Shown here piece by piece: positions 1 through 7,883 of a stretch of DNA of 12,942 nt; the first letter of the stretch is position 1, and the number at the start of each line of letters is the position of its first letter. The position numbers and the translations under genes were made by a program. Where the stretch lies: NCBI GenBank assembly GCA_946184255.1, contig CAMHFA010000011.1, positions 1 through 12,942 on the forward strand, given 5' to 3'. This stretch comes from an uncultured Bacteroidales bacterium (GTDB lineage: Bacteria > Bacteroidota > Bacteroidia > Bacteroidales > UBA932). The notes under the pieces were generated by a model, which saw nothing but the letters and a program-made list of their open reading frames with translations, did not search any database and was not told the origin of the DNA.

Positions 1-280
1 AATACCCGCCACCGATGGACGGTCCTCTTTTCAGACCTCCTTCATAGACCACGGGTTCCCCGTTGATCCAAAGCCAGTATTTTGTGTCAACGGCGATCCT
101 GGCCACAAGAGACGCCGGGACCTTCTCAATGTCAATATCTTTTCGAAAAGCAAGCCATGTGTTGGTCTCGCTTTGGTAATACTGCTTACTGATCCACTTT
201 GCCTTCCAGGAATAACTTTCCGCTCCCGCTCCCGCACATAGGCACAGGAGCAGGGCGGCAGAAGCTATAAGTTTTTTCAT
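1..280 (-). CDS. GH78-type alpha-L-rhamnosidase, N-terminal part (cut by window edge)
   Basis: Only the first 93 codons are in the window; the gene continues beyond position 1. Residues 1-20 form a signal peptide (MKKLIASAALLLCLCAGAGA), so the enzyme is exported. Residues 21-93 read like the N-terminal beta-sandwich of Bacteroidales GH78 rhamnosidases: an early WKAKWI, then an ARIAVDTKYWLWING stretch (about 60-74) followed by VVYEGGLKRGP (about 77-87). The catalytic (alpha/alpha)6 barrel is not visible, so the family call rests on this N-terminal pattern and on the neighbouring GH106 and GH28-like genes. Family members remove terminal L-rhamnose from plant glycans. The ATG at 280-278 overlaps the TGA of the upstream gene as ATGA, so translation is probably coupled and the gene is last in view of a five-gene operon. 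Another multidomain hydrolase with the same N-terminal module is possible. Confidence 0.72.
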   Translation of the reverse strand, partial: MKKLIASAALLLCLCAGAGAESYSWKAKWISKQYYQSETNTWLAFRKDIDIEKVPASLVARIAVDTKYWLWINGEPVVYEGGLKRGPSIGGGY

Positions 281-855
281 CTTATGTCTGTGTAACACCC
301 GTCAACCTTCACGTCACCACCTTCGATGATGTAAAGCTGGTCACGGGTAGCGGGATAACGGCAGATAAAATTCTGAAGCGTCACTCCCTTGCAGTCCTTG
401 AGATACAGAAGGGTCGGGACTACTACGTCATCCGGAATATGACGCATCTTGATCTGCTCACGGATATTCTTAAGAAGTTCAGGCCCCTGGCCATCGAAGA
501 CACCTTTACCATAGATGGAAACGTCAGTGAGGCCTTCTCCCCAGAAGATACCCTTGTGGCCGCCATAGGCATAGATGTTAGTGGAACCTACGATGATGGC
601 TCCCTCACGAAGGCTGATGTTCACTCCGGACTTGAGCTGGACTGCTCCGGTTAGGTAACGTCCGACGCTGAATTCAAGGGTTCCACCACCCTTCTCGGCG
701 ATGAAATCAATCGCTTTCTGGATGGAAGTGGTGTTGTCGGTTGTGCCGTTACTCCTGATTCCGAAGAAGGAGGACTTGTAGAGCGGCTGCTTATCTTGTG
801 CAAACCCCGCCAGCGAAACCAGCAGCAGGGAAGCTATGATGAGTATCTTTTTCAT
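277..855 (-). CDS. Short GH28-like beta-helix protein, ends before the catalytic region
   Basis: A 192-residue exported protein with a signal peptide at 1-19 or 20 (ending AGFAQ). Residues 30-130 match the start of a pectate-lyase/GH28 right-handed beta-helix: FGIRSNGTTDNTTSIQKAID, then GGGTLEF, LKSGVNISLREGAIIVGS and VSIYGKGVFDGQG. It parallels the upstream 499-aa gene through SIQ-AID, GGG, LKSGV and GS, but stops at VDGCYTDIR, which lines up just before the WNNDGID catalytic segment of that paralogue. It therefore lacks every GH28 catalytic position. No remnant of the missing half follows, because the GH78 ATG overlaps the TGA (ATGA at 277-280). Its own ATG overlaps the previous stop at 852-855. 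Codon structure and signal peptide are intact, so it looks expressed rather than decayed. It may be a non-catalytic glycan-binding or structural helix, or an old truncation; function is unknown. Confidence 0.8.
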   Translation of the reverse strand: MKKILIIASLLLVSLAGFAQDKQPLYKSSFFGIRSNGTTDNTTSIQKAIDFIAEKGGGTLEFSVGRYLTGAVQLKSGVNISLREGAIIVGSTNIYAYGGHKGIFWGEGLTDVSIYGKGVFDGQGPELLKNIREQIKMRHIPDDVVVPTLLYLKDCKGVTLQNFICRYPATRDQLYIIEGGDVKVDGCYTDIR

Positions 856-2351
856 TTCTTCTTGATGTTCTTGGTGTCCTTGTTGATGATCTGCTTCTTG
901 CCCTTAGGGGCGGTGTCCTGGTTGATTTCCAGGTTCTTCATGCGGAACCCATTGACATCGTCGGTGACGATTGCAGGACGGTAGTCCTCGCCGTCAACGG
1001 TGATCTTTACATTGTCGAAGACTATACCGTCTGCATGACGGATGTAGAAACCCCAAGCGGGCAGCTCCTTCCAGTTGGAGAATTCAGGATAGCTGGTCTC
1101 CATTTCGGGAATCGCGTCTAGCTCTTCTTTAGAGGAACCCCTGTAGGCATATTCAGGATCGGCATGCCCGGGATAGACAATCTCTATGTTCTCCAGACGG
1201 ACATTCTCGATCTTGATGTCAGGATTGCCATAAATGATGCTGGGGAGAACATTGCGAGGCAGGTCCTCAACGGGGCCTTCATAGCTGTAACCGGCATCCG
1301 GTTTGTCAAGAGGAACCTCGGCATACATGTTCTTGATGACGATGTTCCGCAGGATGGGTTTCTGGTCGTCACGGGTGTGGCGGGTACCGGTCCTCAGGAA
1401 GATAGGGTTACCGGTGTGGAGGCTCTCGATTCCGTCGATTTCAACATCCTCGATAGTGGCACCGTCAACCGTTGCGATTGTGATGGCGCTGCGGTAGGTG
1501 TCGTAGATCTTGATGTTCTTGAACTTGAAGTTGCGGAACTTGCCCCTTGTGTAGGTACCGAACTTGATACCGTTGGCGCTTGAACGTCCTACGCAGTTCT
1601 CAACAAGGATGTTCTCGCTTACCCCATCGTTGCTGTGGCTCTTGAAGCAATAGACATCGTCAGCCGCATCGAAGAAACAGTCTCGGATTATCACGTCGCT
1701 GCTGTCCACTATGTCGATTCCGTCATTGTTCCAATAAGACTTGGCGTCCACATGGACCCTTTCCACAAGGATGTCGCGGCACTTGTCGTACTGCTGGTTC
1801 CAGCAACCCGGATCCCTCAGGGTCAGGTCACGGATGACTATTCCTTCGCATTTGTAGAAATGGATGTTCTCCGGACGCTTAGCCTCCTGCAAACGGTCGT
1901 TTGTAAGAGGATCCTCGAAAACTCCCAGATGGACGAAGTCAATGAAACGTGTTGCAATATCAAAACCACGGCCGTTGATGGTACCGCCACCTTCGATGCC
2001 GATATTCTTCTGTCCGACAGCAAAGACAAGGGCGGTCCATTTGGCATCGGGATCCTTGATGTAATCAAAGGGATTCAATGATCCGAGGAGGGAACAATCC
2101 TCATCTATCCAGAGGGTCACCCCGCTTTTAAGGTAGATCGATCCTGACACGTAATCGCCTTTGTCAAGGACAACCTTTCCACCTCCATGGGCTGATACGA
2201 AATCAATGGCGGCCTGAATGCTCACCGTGTTGACCGTAAAGCCATCCGGAACGGCTCCGAAGTCCCGGGCAAAATAATCAGCGGCCTCCAGCGCCTGGCC
2301 GGCTCCCGCGAATAGCAGCACCGAGGCTGCAAGTCCTAGAAACTTTTTCAT
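852..2351 (-). CDS. GH28-fold (polygalacturonase-like) parallel beta-helix protein
   Basis: A 499-residue exported beta-helix protein. Residues 1-21 or so are a signal peptide; FGAVPDG, SIQAAIDFV and GGGKVVLDKGDYVSG (31-70) are the standard N-terminal cap of GH28/pectate-lyase-like helices. The central helix carries WNNDGID (207-213, equivalent to the GH28 NTD motif) and AADD (229-232, equivalent to the paired Asp). The segment where GH28 has GHG reads SSANGIKFGT (257-266), so the usual His is Asn260, and no clear RIK triplet follows; YRSAITIA occupies that area. It is therefore GH28-like in fold with two of the Asp sites kept, but not a canonical polygalacturonase. Length is in the normal GH28 range. 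Context between a GH106 and a GH78 suggests action on rhamnogalacturonan in the periplasm or at the outer membrane. The ATG overlaps the GH106 stop (ATGA, 2348-2351). Substrate is unproven. Confidence 0.82.
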   Translation of the reverse strand: MKKFLGLAASVLLFAGAGQALEAADYFARDFGAVPDGFTVNTVSIQAAIDFVSAHGGGKVVLDKGDYVSGSIYLKSGVTLWIDEDCSLLGSLNPFDYIKDPDAKWTALVFAVGQKNIGIEGGGTINGRGFDIATRFIDFVHLGVFEDPLTNDRLQEAKRPENIHFYKCEGIVIRDLTLRDPGCWNQQYDKCRDILVERVHVDAKSYWNNDGIDIVDSSDVIIRDCFFDAADDVYCFKSHSNDGVSENILVENCVGRSSANGIKFGTYTRGKFRNFKFKNIKIYDTYRSAITIATVDGATIEDVEIDGIESLHTGNPIFLRTGTRHTRDDQKPILRNIVIKNMYAEVPLDKPDAGYSYEGPVEDLPRNVLPSIIYGNPDIKIENVRLENIEIVYPGHADPEYAYRGSSKEELDAIPEMETSYPEFSNWKELPAWGFYIRHADGIVFDNVKITVDGEDYRPAIVTDDVNGFRMKNLEINQDTAPKGKKQIINKDTKNIKKK

Positions 2352-5239
2352 CTGTATAATTTTACTGGTCCAATCAATCCTGCCGACACATAGGGCTGGT
2401 TGCGTCTCAGCACGAAGCGCTGGGAAGCGGTGTTATCCTTCAGTGTCTGCATGTAATTACCCATCAGGGTGGTCACTTTCACCTCGATGGTGTTCTTTCC
2501 CGCCTTGACGTAAGGGGAAATGTCGTAAATCCTTTCTCCGAACCATTCGGTTCCGGCATCCTTCCCGTTTATCTTCAGCTCGCAGATATCGGCCACCTTG
2601 CCGAGATCGATGAATTTTGGGATATTCTTTCCGTCGACGGAGAAGGTACTCTTGTAAACCACAGTACCCATGAAGTTGACGAAGGAAGAATCCTTCATGT
2701 CCTTGAAGTCCTGCAAGGTGTCCAACCTCGCCGTCCATGTGGAATCAAGCTGGGGTTGATGGAGGGTCAGGTCCCAAGGTCCCTCGAGCCCTTCGGCAAG
2801 CACAGGAACCGGGGAAGTCCGGTTAAACAGCCGGTCTTGAATCAGACCCTTCGACGGGCTCACGGGCCGGACCGAACGTCCGTCCTTGTTGAAGAAAATT
2901 AGGTAAGTCTCGGCGGGGCCGAAACGGAAATGGGCCTTGCCGGACGGATCTAACTTGAGGGCCGACCTGGTGCCTTTGGCAGGGTCATAGATCCATGCAT
3001 GTTTCCCGGAAGTGATATTTTTCGGGAAAGTGATGTCTGTTTCACGGGCTTCCGTGAGATGTGCGTTCATGACCAGGAAGAAATCAGACTTGTCATCCGT
3101 CACGTAACGGTCCTGAAGCAGGTAGCGGTCGGGGTTGGAAATCGTAATTGAATGTGGCAGTGAATATTTTGCCATCACACCCTCGTACCATTCGAGATAC
3201 TTTCCGTCCTCCGGATTCTCGAGAAGGATGAAGTTGTCCGGATAGGCTTTCAAGCGGTTCACTGCCTCGGTTATGCTCCTGTCCCGTACCTCATAATCCT
3301 TGAAGCCCAGGGATTTCTCGGGGTATTTACCTACGCAGAACACCCTTCCTCCCTGTCTTACGAACTCCTCAATCTTGGCAAGGGTCTCAGGGGTGGTTCC
3401 GGTGATTTCCACGAGGAAAAGAGTCCCGTATTCCTTGGGTCCATAGCAGAGTTTGCCCTTCTTGACAATAGCGTCCCTCAGGATAATCTCGCTGACATAG
3501 TCGGCTCCGCCGCCGGTCTTGTGGATAGCTTCCCAGATAAGGGAGGTGTAGGGGACGTTCAACTTCACCGGGAATGGTTCTGTCTGAACTCCCATAGTGG
3601 TCCACATGTCGTAATTTGCAGGCAGGATAGCGATGTCCGTGTACATGTCGGCATTCTGGAGCTGGCTGGCTATCCTGGCCCTGTAGTCATTGAGGTTCTT
3701 CACATATGGCCACCAGGTGTTCCTCTCATTGTGGAAGGTTCCATACTGCACCCAACCCGGGAACGGTGCCTCGAGGGGTGAGTAGTTGAAACCATGCCAG
3801 ACAGAATGGGTGACTCCTGAGATAGCACTCATGTCAGAGCCGACCTTGAGGAATTCAAGGGATGTGGTGAAGACCTTGTAGGTATTGGTCATCTCCTCCG
3901 CGCTGACAACCCTGTTGCCTACGAGATGGGCTGCGGAAGAAACGTATTTGTTGATCATCGTGTAACCACGGCCACGGCGATAGTCCTCGTCTCCCATTTC
4001 CTCACCGATCCTGTGCCTAAGCCAGTTGGTCGTCCAGGACTCGCCTTCGGGGAAATCCAGGCCAAGTGAACTTTCAAGAGGGAAGAATCCCCTTCCATAA
4101 GCCTGGGCGCGGGTTTTCACGCCCTTCTCCTTAGCCCAATCTATGAATGTCCTGTGGAAGCGCTCCTGAAGGAGTTCCGCCTTGGTAAGTTCGAAATCGA
4201 AACGAACCCTGTCCACTTCCTTCTGGAACTTCTCACTTTTCTTGGAACCATATTCAAAACTCTTGACGTCTCCAAGCCTTCCGACCTCGAACATGGTGAA
4301 GGGGAGCCAAGGCATGACGTCATAACCCCTCCTGGCTTTGAACACTTCCGCGAAATCTGAGGTCCAGTTATTTCCTTCGAGTTCCATGCTGTCCACGAAG
4401 AAGGCCCTTACGTGCCCGGAGAGAGGTCCTATCCTGGCCTCGATAGTGTCAACCATGTGGTCGAGATAACGCCTGACGGCAGCAGCATCCATATGGTTGA
4501 GGATTGAACCGGCAGCTCCCGGCGCTCCGTTGATGACGCTTGCGAAGGACTCGAACTTGACCATGGCATAAATCTGCCACTTGCCTTCGGGAACATCCAC
4601 AGTAAGCACTCCGTCCTCGATCTTTCCGGAAAGGTCAATGGCATCTTCAAGCCCGTTCATGGGATCCGGGGCCAGACAGATCGACACCAATTCGGGGGTA
4701 CGGCGGGGATTGACTATCGTTACCCCAGGATCTATCTCCTTGAATATATTGAACAGGGACATTTCGAACCTTTCGCCGGAAGGCACCTCCCTGGCGTAGG
4801 TCAGCAAAACCTCCGCCCTTTCATTCCTGGGAAGGTCCTCGGCTCCGAACGGCCAGCCTGAGCCGATAATCAGGTCACAGTACATACCGATCTTTTCTGC
4901 CTCGTCGAAGACAACCTTCAGCATGTCGATCCACTCGTCACTCAGCCATTTCAAAGGCTTCGTGTCAAGTGTGTCTGCTCCTGAAGGGAAGGAAATCGGG
5001 TTGATTTCCACGCCGCCTATTCCCGCATCCTTCATGATGTGAAGTTCGCGGACCAGCTCCTCTGCCTTGACGCGGTCTCCGTTCCACCACCATCTGACAA
5101 AGGGGCGGTAGCGGGTGTCAGGATTCTGGAATTGGGAATAGAGTTGCCTTGAAGAGAGTTTTGTCTGTGCCGGAAGTTTTCCCGCCAAAGGCAGGATCAA
5201 CAAGATGGCTGAGATCAAAAGAATTCTGCTGGACTTCAT
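2348..5239 (-). CDS. GH106-type alpha-L-rhamnosidase
   Basis: A 963-residue exported protein with a signal peptide at about 1-25. The N-terminal part of the catalytic barrel has the GH106 hallmarks RPFVRWWWNGD (45-55), ELHIMKDAGIGGVEINPI (65-82) and SGWPFG (127-132). Acidic candidates for catalysis or calcium binding are FVDSMELEG (281-289) and SAEEMT (446-451, Glu448/Glu449); I have not assigned which is acid or base. WHGFNYSP (481-488) follows. The last roughly 150 residues, with GPWDLTLHQP, ELKING and YDISPYVKAGKNTIEV, form a galactose-binding-like beta-sandwich. GH106 enzymes release alpha-L-rhamnose, including from rhamnogalacturonan side structures. The ATG at 5239-5237 shares one base with the upstream flippase TAA (TAATG), and the TGA overlaps the next ATG, so it sits in a coupled operon. 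The length fits the family. The family call is confident; exact linkage specificity is not. Confidence 0.88.
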   Translation of the reverse strand: MKSSRILLISAILLILPLAGKLPAQTKLSSRQLYSQFQNPDTRYRPFVRWWWNGDRVKAEELVRELHIMKDAGIGGVEINPISFPSGADTLDTKPLKWLSDEWIDMLKVVFDEAEKIGMYCDLIIGSGWPFGAEDLPRNERAEVLLTYAREVPSGERFEMSLFNIFKEIDPGVTIVNPRRTPELVSICLAPDPMNGLEDAIDLSGKIEDGVLTVDVPEGKWQIYAMVKFESFASVINGAPGAAGSILNHMDAAAVRRYLDHMVDTIEARIGPLSGHVRAFFVDSMELEGNNWTSDFAEVFKARRGYDVMPWLPFTMFEVGRLGDVKSFEYGSKKSEKFQKEVDRVRFDFELTKAELLQERFHRTFIDWAKEKGVKTRAQAYGRGFFPLESSLGLDFPEGESWTTNWLRHRIGEEMGDEDYRRGRGYTMINKYVSSAAHLVGNRVVSAEEMTNTYKVFTTSLEFLKVGSDMSAISGVTHSVWHGFNYSPLEAPFPGWVQYGTFHNERNTWWPYVKNLNDYRARIASQLQNADMYTDIAILPANYDMWTTMGVQTEPFPVKLNVPYTSLIWEAIHKTGGGADYVSEIILRDAIVKKGKLCYGPKEYGTLFLVEITGTTPETLAKIEEFVRQGGRVFCVGKYPEKSLGFKDYEVRDRSITEAVNRLKAYPDNFILLENPEDGKYLEWYEGVMAKYSLPHSITISNPDRYLLQDRYVTDDKSDFFLVMNAHLTEARETDITFPKNITSGKHAWIYDPAKGTRSALKLDPSGKAHFRFGPAETYLIFFNKDGRSVRPVSPSKGLIQDRLFNRTSPVPVLAEGLEGPWDLTLHQPQLDSTWTARLDTLQDFKDMKDSSFVNFMGTVVYKSTFSVDGKNIPKFIDLGKVADICELKINGKDAGTEWFGERIYDISPYVKAGKNTIEVKVTTLMGNYMQTLKDNTASQRFVLRRNQPYVSAGLIGPVKLYR

Positions 5240-6306
5240 TATCGTTGTTTTCTAAAATGTTCACTGAAATAAGAAACCATTCCCCATAAGATCTGGTTGA
5301 CGGCCTGCGACTCATGGGAAAGGGTTGCGAAGATCATCCCGAATTCAAAGGGAAGACCGTAAACGTAGGACAAGGCTCCTGCCACAATGAAATGGAAGGC
5401 TCCGAAGCCACCCGGCACCGGGACCAGGGAAGAAAGGCTGCCAGCCAACATGAGGAAAAGAGCGTCGGTCATGTTGAGACCATTCACTATGGTCAAGGCA
5501 GAGGCAAAATCAGAGGAGACCGAGGCTGGATCTATACCCTGGAGCGCACCAAGGATTGTCGCACTCATCATCCAGTAGCATCCCCAGATGGCGATGGTAT
5601 AGGCGAAGAACAACCATGCCCTGTCCATCTTCAGACAACTCACGAATCCCTGGGCAAGTCCTACACAGAAGCCCTTGACCTTCTGAAGCGGTTTCCATTT
5701 ATCGGAATACCTTACAACTGCCCAGACAAATGCCAGAACGGCAATGATGGCGGTAACCAGGAGAACCACCTTTCCAACGGTCAAGTTCCCTGAGGCCGCC
5801 CCGAAAATCTTCTCAGAGAAGAAGCCTCCGAACCTTTTCCATGTGAAAAGCAGGAACAACGCCAGAGTAAGGGCCATCATCAAAACGTCCACCGTCCTCT
5901 CAAGGGCAGCCGTCCCAAGCACCTTGTCGAATGAGGCAAGACGGTGCGTCTTTCCCTTTTCATCAGAGACCTTTTCGGAATGGGCGGTTATGTAGCCGCA
6001 TCTCACCACTTCTCCTACCTTGGGCAAGACCATGTTGATGAGATAACTGATGTTGATTGCGTTAAAGCAGGTAAGGCGGGAGGTGGACCTGTCAACAGGA
6101 AGAAGAAGCATCCTCCACCTGAATGCCCGGAAAACAAAGGCAAGCAGACCGAACAGCATCGACAGGAGGACATATTCCCATCTACAGGCCTTCAATGCCG
6201 TCAGGAACTCCGACCATTCCACATCCCTGAATGCAAAAAAAAGCAACACTGCAGCAAGCAGGATGGACAATGTGTACTTGAGAATATTCCCGACCTTCTT
6301 GTTCAT
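5239..6306 (-). CDS. Flippase-like integral membrane protein (LPG-synthase TM / UPF0104 family)
   Basis: A 355-residue multi-pass inner-membrane protein. Recognisable family segments are RAFRWRMLLLP (60-70), ISYLINMVLPKVGEVVRCGY (86-105), ALERTVDVL (about 134-142) and, near the C-terminus, SSLVPVPGGFGAFHFIVAG. These match the flippase-like domain shared with the membrane part of lysylphosphatidylglycerol synthases; stand-alone members are thought to move lipids or lipid-linked molecules, but the substrate of this one is unknown. An ATG at 6333 is in frame, but I choose the ATG at 6306: it gives the typical short MNKK start before the first membrane helix, and a TAAATTTG promoter element (6319-6312) lies only 5 nt upstream of it. 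It is first in the operon, and its TAA overlaps the GH106 start, which is unusual company for glycan hydrolases. Confidence 0.83.
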   Translation of the reverse strand: MNKKVGNILKYTLSILLAAVLLFFAFRDVEWSEFLTALKACRWEYVLLSMLFGLLAFVFRAFRWRMLLLPVDRSTSRLTCFNAINISYLINMVLPKVGEVVRCGYITAHSEKVSDEKGKTHRLASFDKVLGTAALERTVDVLMMALTLALFLLFTWKRFGGFFSEKIFGAASGNLTVGKVVLLVTAIIAVLAFVWAVVRYSDKWKPLQKVKGFCVGLAQGFVSCLKMDRAWLFFAYTIAIWGCYWMMSATILGALQGIDPASVSSDFASALTIVNGLNMTDALFLMLAGSLSSLVPVPGGFGAFHFIVAGALSYVYGLPFEFGMIFATLSHESQAVNQILWGMVSYFSEHFRKQR

Positions 6307-6311
6307 GGTAA

Positions 6312-6319
6312 CAAATTTA
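6312..6319 (-). promoter_or_regulatory. -7 promoter element for the flippase/rhamnosidase operon
   Basis: On the minus strand the bases read TAAATTTG, a full match to the Bacteroidota -7 consensus TAnnTTTG. The element ends 5 nt before the ATG at 6306, so the transcript would start at or next to the start codon. I see no convincing -33 TTTG at the usual distance. No other promoter is evident for the five-gene chain. Confidence 0.5.
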
Positions 6320-6333
6320 AGTAAAAATATCAT

Positions 6334-6341
6334 TAACTTTG
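6334..6341 (+). promoter_or_regulatory. -7 promoter element for the kinase-DUF368 operon
   Basis: TAACTTTG matches TAnnTTTG exactly and lies 6 nt before the ATG at 6348. It faces away from the minus-strand element at 6312-6319, 14 bp apart, in a 41-bp divergent intergenic region. The position again implies a leaderless or nearly leaderless mRNA. A -33 element is not obvious. Confidence 0.5.
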
Positions 6342-6347
6342 TGAGTT

Positions 6348-7343
6348 ATGAAATCTATTTTAGGCATCGGAAACGCCCTCACCGACATCCTGGCAGTGTT
6401 CCCGGATGATTCGATGTTGCGGGAGTATCACCTTCCTCCCGGAAGCATGCAGCATGTGGATCTCGAGACAGGCGACAGCATCTGGTCAAAGCTTAAGGAG
6501 TTTGGCGTGAAATATGTTCCCGGCGGGTCTGCGGCAAACACGATTACCTGCACCTCCATCTTCGGCATGCCGTCCTGTTTCATCGGAAAGATCGGCAACG
6601 ACGAACTGGGGCTTCTCTACAAGAGCACCCTGGAACAATTCGGAGTGAAAACCAACCTGCTGCTGGGCACCAAGGGATCCGGCAGGGCAATGTGCTTCAT
6701 TACCGGGGCGAATGCAGAAAGGACCTTTGCCGATTACATGGGAGCCGCCCTGGAACTGGTTCCGGAGGATTTGAAGGAGGAGTATTTCGAAGGCTACGAC
6801 TATTTCCACATCGAAGGTTACCTGGTACAGAACCAGGATCTCATCAGGAAAGCCGTACAGATGGCAAAGGCTGCCGGTTGCAAGATTTCGATAGACATGG
6901 CTTCCTACAACGTGGTTGAGTCAAACGAGGCATTCTTCCACAATCTGGTAGAGAAATATATCGACATTGTCTTTGCCAACGAAAGCGAAGCACGCGCCTA
7001 CACAAAACTCGGTCCCCGCGAAGCCCTGGATGAACTCGCGTCACAATGCGAAATCGCAGTCGTCAAGGTCGGCAAGGATGGTTCGATGCTAAAGAAGGGT
7101 AATGAATATCACTACATCGAAGCATGGCCAGCTGCCACTATCGACGCCACCGGTGCCGGCGACACCTATGCAGCCGGATTCCTTTATGCCCACTCGCTTG
7201 GCATGCCTCTGAAGGTTTGCGGCGAAGTCGGCTCGATAATTGCGGCAAAAGTTGTCGAAGTGATTGGAACCAAGATCGACGTCCCCCGCTGGAGGGATGC
7301 AAAAGCTGAGATACGAGAACTGATAGCATCTGTCAATCAATAG
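6348..7343 (+). CDS. PfkB-family carbohydrate/adenosine kinase
   Basis: A 331-residue soluble cytoplasmic kinase of the ribokinase/PfkB superfamily. The N-terminus MKSILGIGNALTDILAVF is the first beta-strand with substrate-binding Asp; VPGGSAANT (57-65) is PfkB signature 1 region; FIGKIGNDELG (78-88) follows; IDATGAGDTYAAGF (265-278) is signature 2 with the anion hole GAGD and the catalytic base Asp272. The pattern is closest to the adenosine-kinase-like or sugar-kinase branch that is common as a single housekeeping copy in Bacteroidota. It phosphorylates a sugar or nucleoside hydroxyl using ATP; the substrate cannot be read from sequence. It leads a three-gene plus-strand operon: the next ATG lies 3 nt beyond its TAG. 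The start is well supported by the beta-strand and the promoter element just upstream. Confidence 0.9.
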   Translation: MKSILGIGNALTDILAVFPDDSMLREYHLPPGSMQHVDLETGDSIWSKLKEFGVKYVPGGSAANTITCTSIFGMPSCFIGKIGNDELGLLYKSTLEQFGVKTNLLLGTKGSGRAMCFITGANAERTFADYMGAALELVPEDLKEEYFEGYDYFHIEGYLVQNQDLIRKAVQMAKAAGCKISIDMASYNVVESNEAFFHNLVEKYIDIVFANESEARAYTKLGPREALDELASQCEIAVVKVGKDGSMLKKGNEYHYIEAWPAATIDATGAGDTYAAGFLYAHSLGMPLKVCGEVGSIIAAKVVEVIGTKIDVPRWRDAKAEIRELIASVNQ

Positions 7344-7346
7344 GTT

Positions 7347-7880
7347 ATGTTTGAATTTGTCAAGGATATTTTTAGGAAAAGGACTCTGAAGAAGCATGCG
7401 AGCACGGTTCCCACCGGCATCCTACCGCTCGACCAGATTAAATCATATGTCGCCATAATCGATGTCGAAGACACCTCTTACGACACTTGCAAATCGGCTA
7501 TTATGAATTTTTTCAGGAGCATGGATATCCGTGGCGCCGTGTTTTTCCAGGACTTTCGCAAGATCGGAAGTGAAGACCGCCTGATCACCAGCATCCAGAC
7601 CACAATCACCAAGAAAGACCTTGACTGGATCGGAAGGCCCAACAAATACAAGCTGGGCGTTCTGGAAGAGCAGAACCCCGACGTCTTCATATCCCTTATA
7701 AAGGATCCGGATTTCGCCATCGAATACATGACGAAAACTTCCACGGCCCGTTTCAAGATTGGCAGGAAACAGATGGACGGCAATCTCTTTGACCTGGTCA
7801 TCAACGATCCGGTCGGAAAGGACATCTCCCAGCTGGAGAGTTGGGGAGCAATCAAGAACTATCTTGGAAAGATAATGTAA
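7347..7880 (+). CDS. Conserved Bacteroidota hypothetical protein (possibly DUF6913)
   Basis: A 177-residue protein with no signal peptide and no membrane helix. It opens with a basic segment (FVKDIFRKRTLKKHAS, about 4-19), then a likely beta-strand YVAIIDVED, and later RGAVFFQDF and FDLVINDPV. The overall pattern resembles a small Bacteroidota-restricted family that I recall as DUF6913, but I cannot verify that. Function is unknown. It lies 3 nt after the kinase stop and 3 nt before the DUF368 start, so it is almost certainly cotranscribed with both. The link to a DUF368 transporter could mean an envelope-related role, but that is guesswork. The long minus-strand frame opposite it has no recognisable features. 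Confidence 0.75.
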   Translation: MFEFVKDIFRKRTLKKHASTVPTGILPLDQIKSYVAIIDVEDTSYDTCKSAIMNFFRSMDIRGAVFFQDFRKIGSEDRLITSIQTTITKKDLDWIGRPNKYKLGVLEEQNPDVFISLIKDPDFAIEYMTKTSTARFKIGRKQMDGNLFDLVINDPVGKDISQLESWGAIKNYLGKIM

Positions 7881-7883
7881 CCC

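Noticed and set aside
1164..2081. Long plus-strand frames opposite the GH28-like gene (1164-1583 and 1635-2081)
   Set aside because: Their Val/Asp/Ile-rich sequence mirrors the reverse of beta-helix codons; there is no start context and no known family.
6307..6333. Extension of the flippase gene to an upstream ATG at 6333
   Set aside because: It would add MIFLLKFVT before the natural MNKK start and run through the TAAATTTG promoter element; the ATG at 6306 fits better.
5314..6409. Several plus-strand frames across the flippase gene
   Set aside because: Lys, His and Gln-rich products typical of the reverse strand of membrane-protein codons; no family match.
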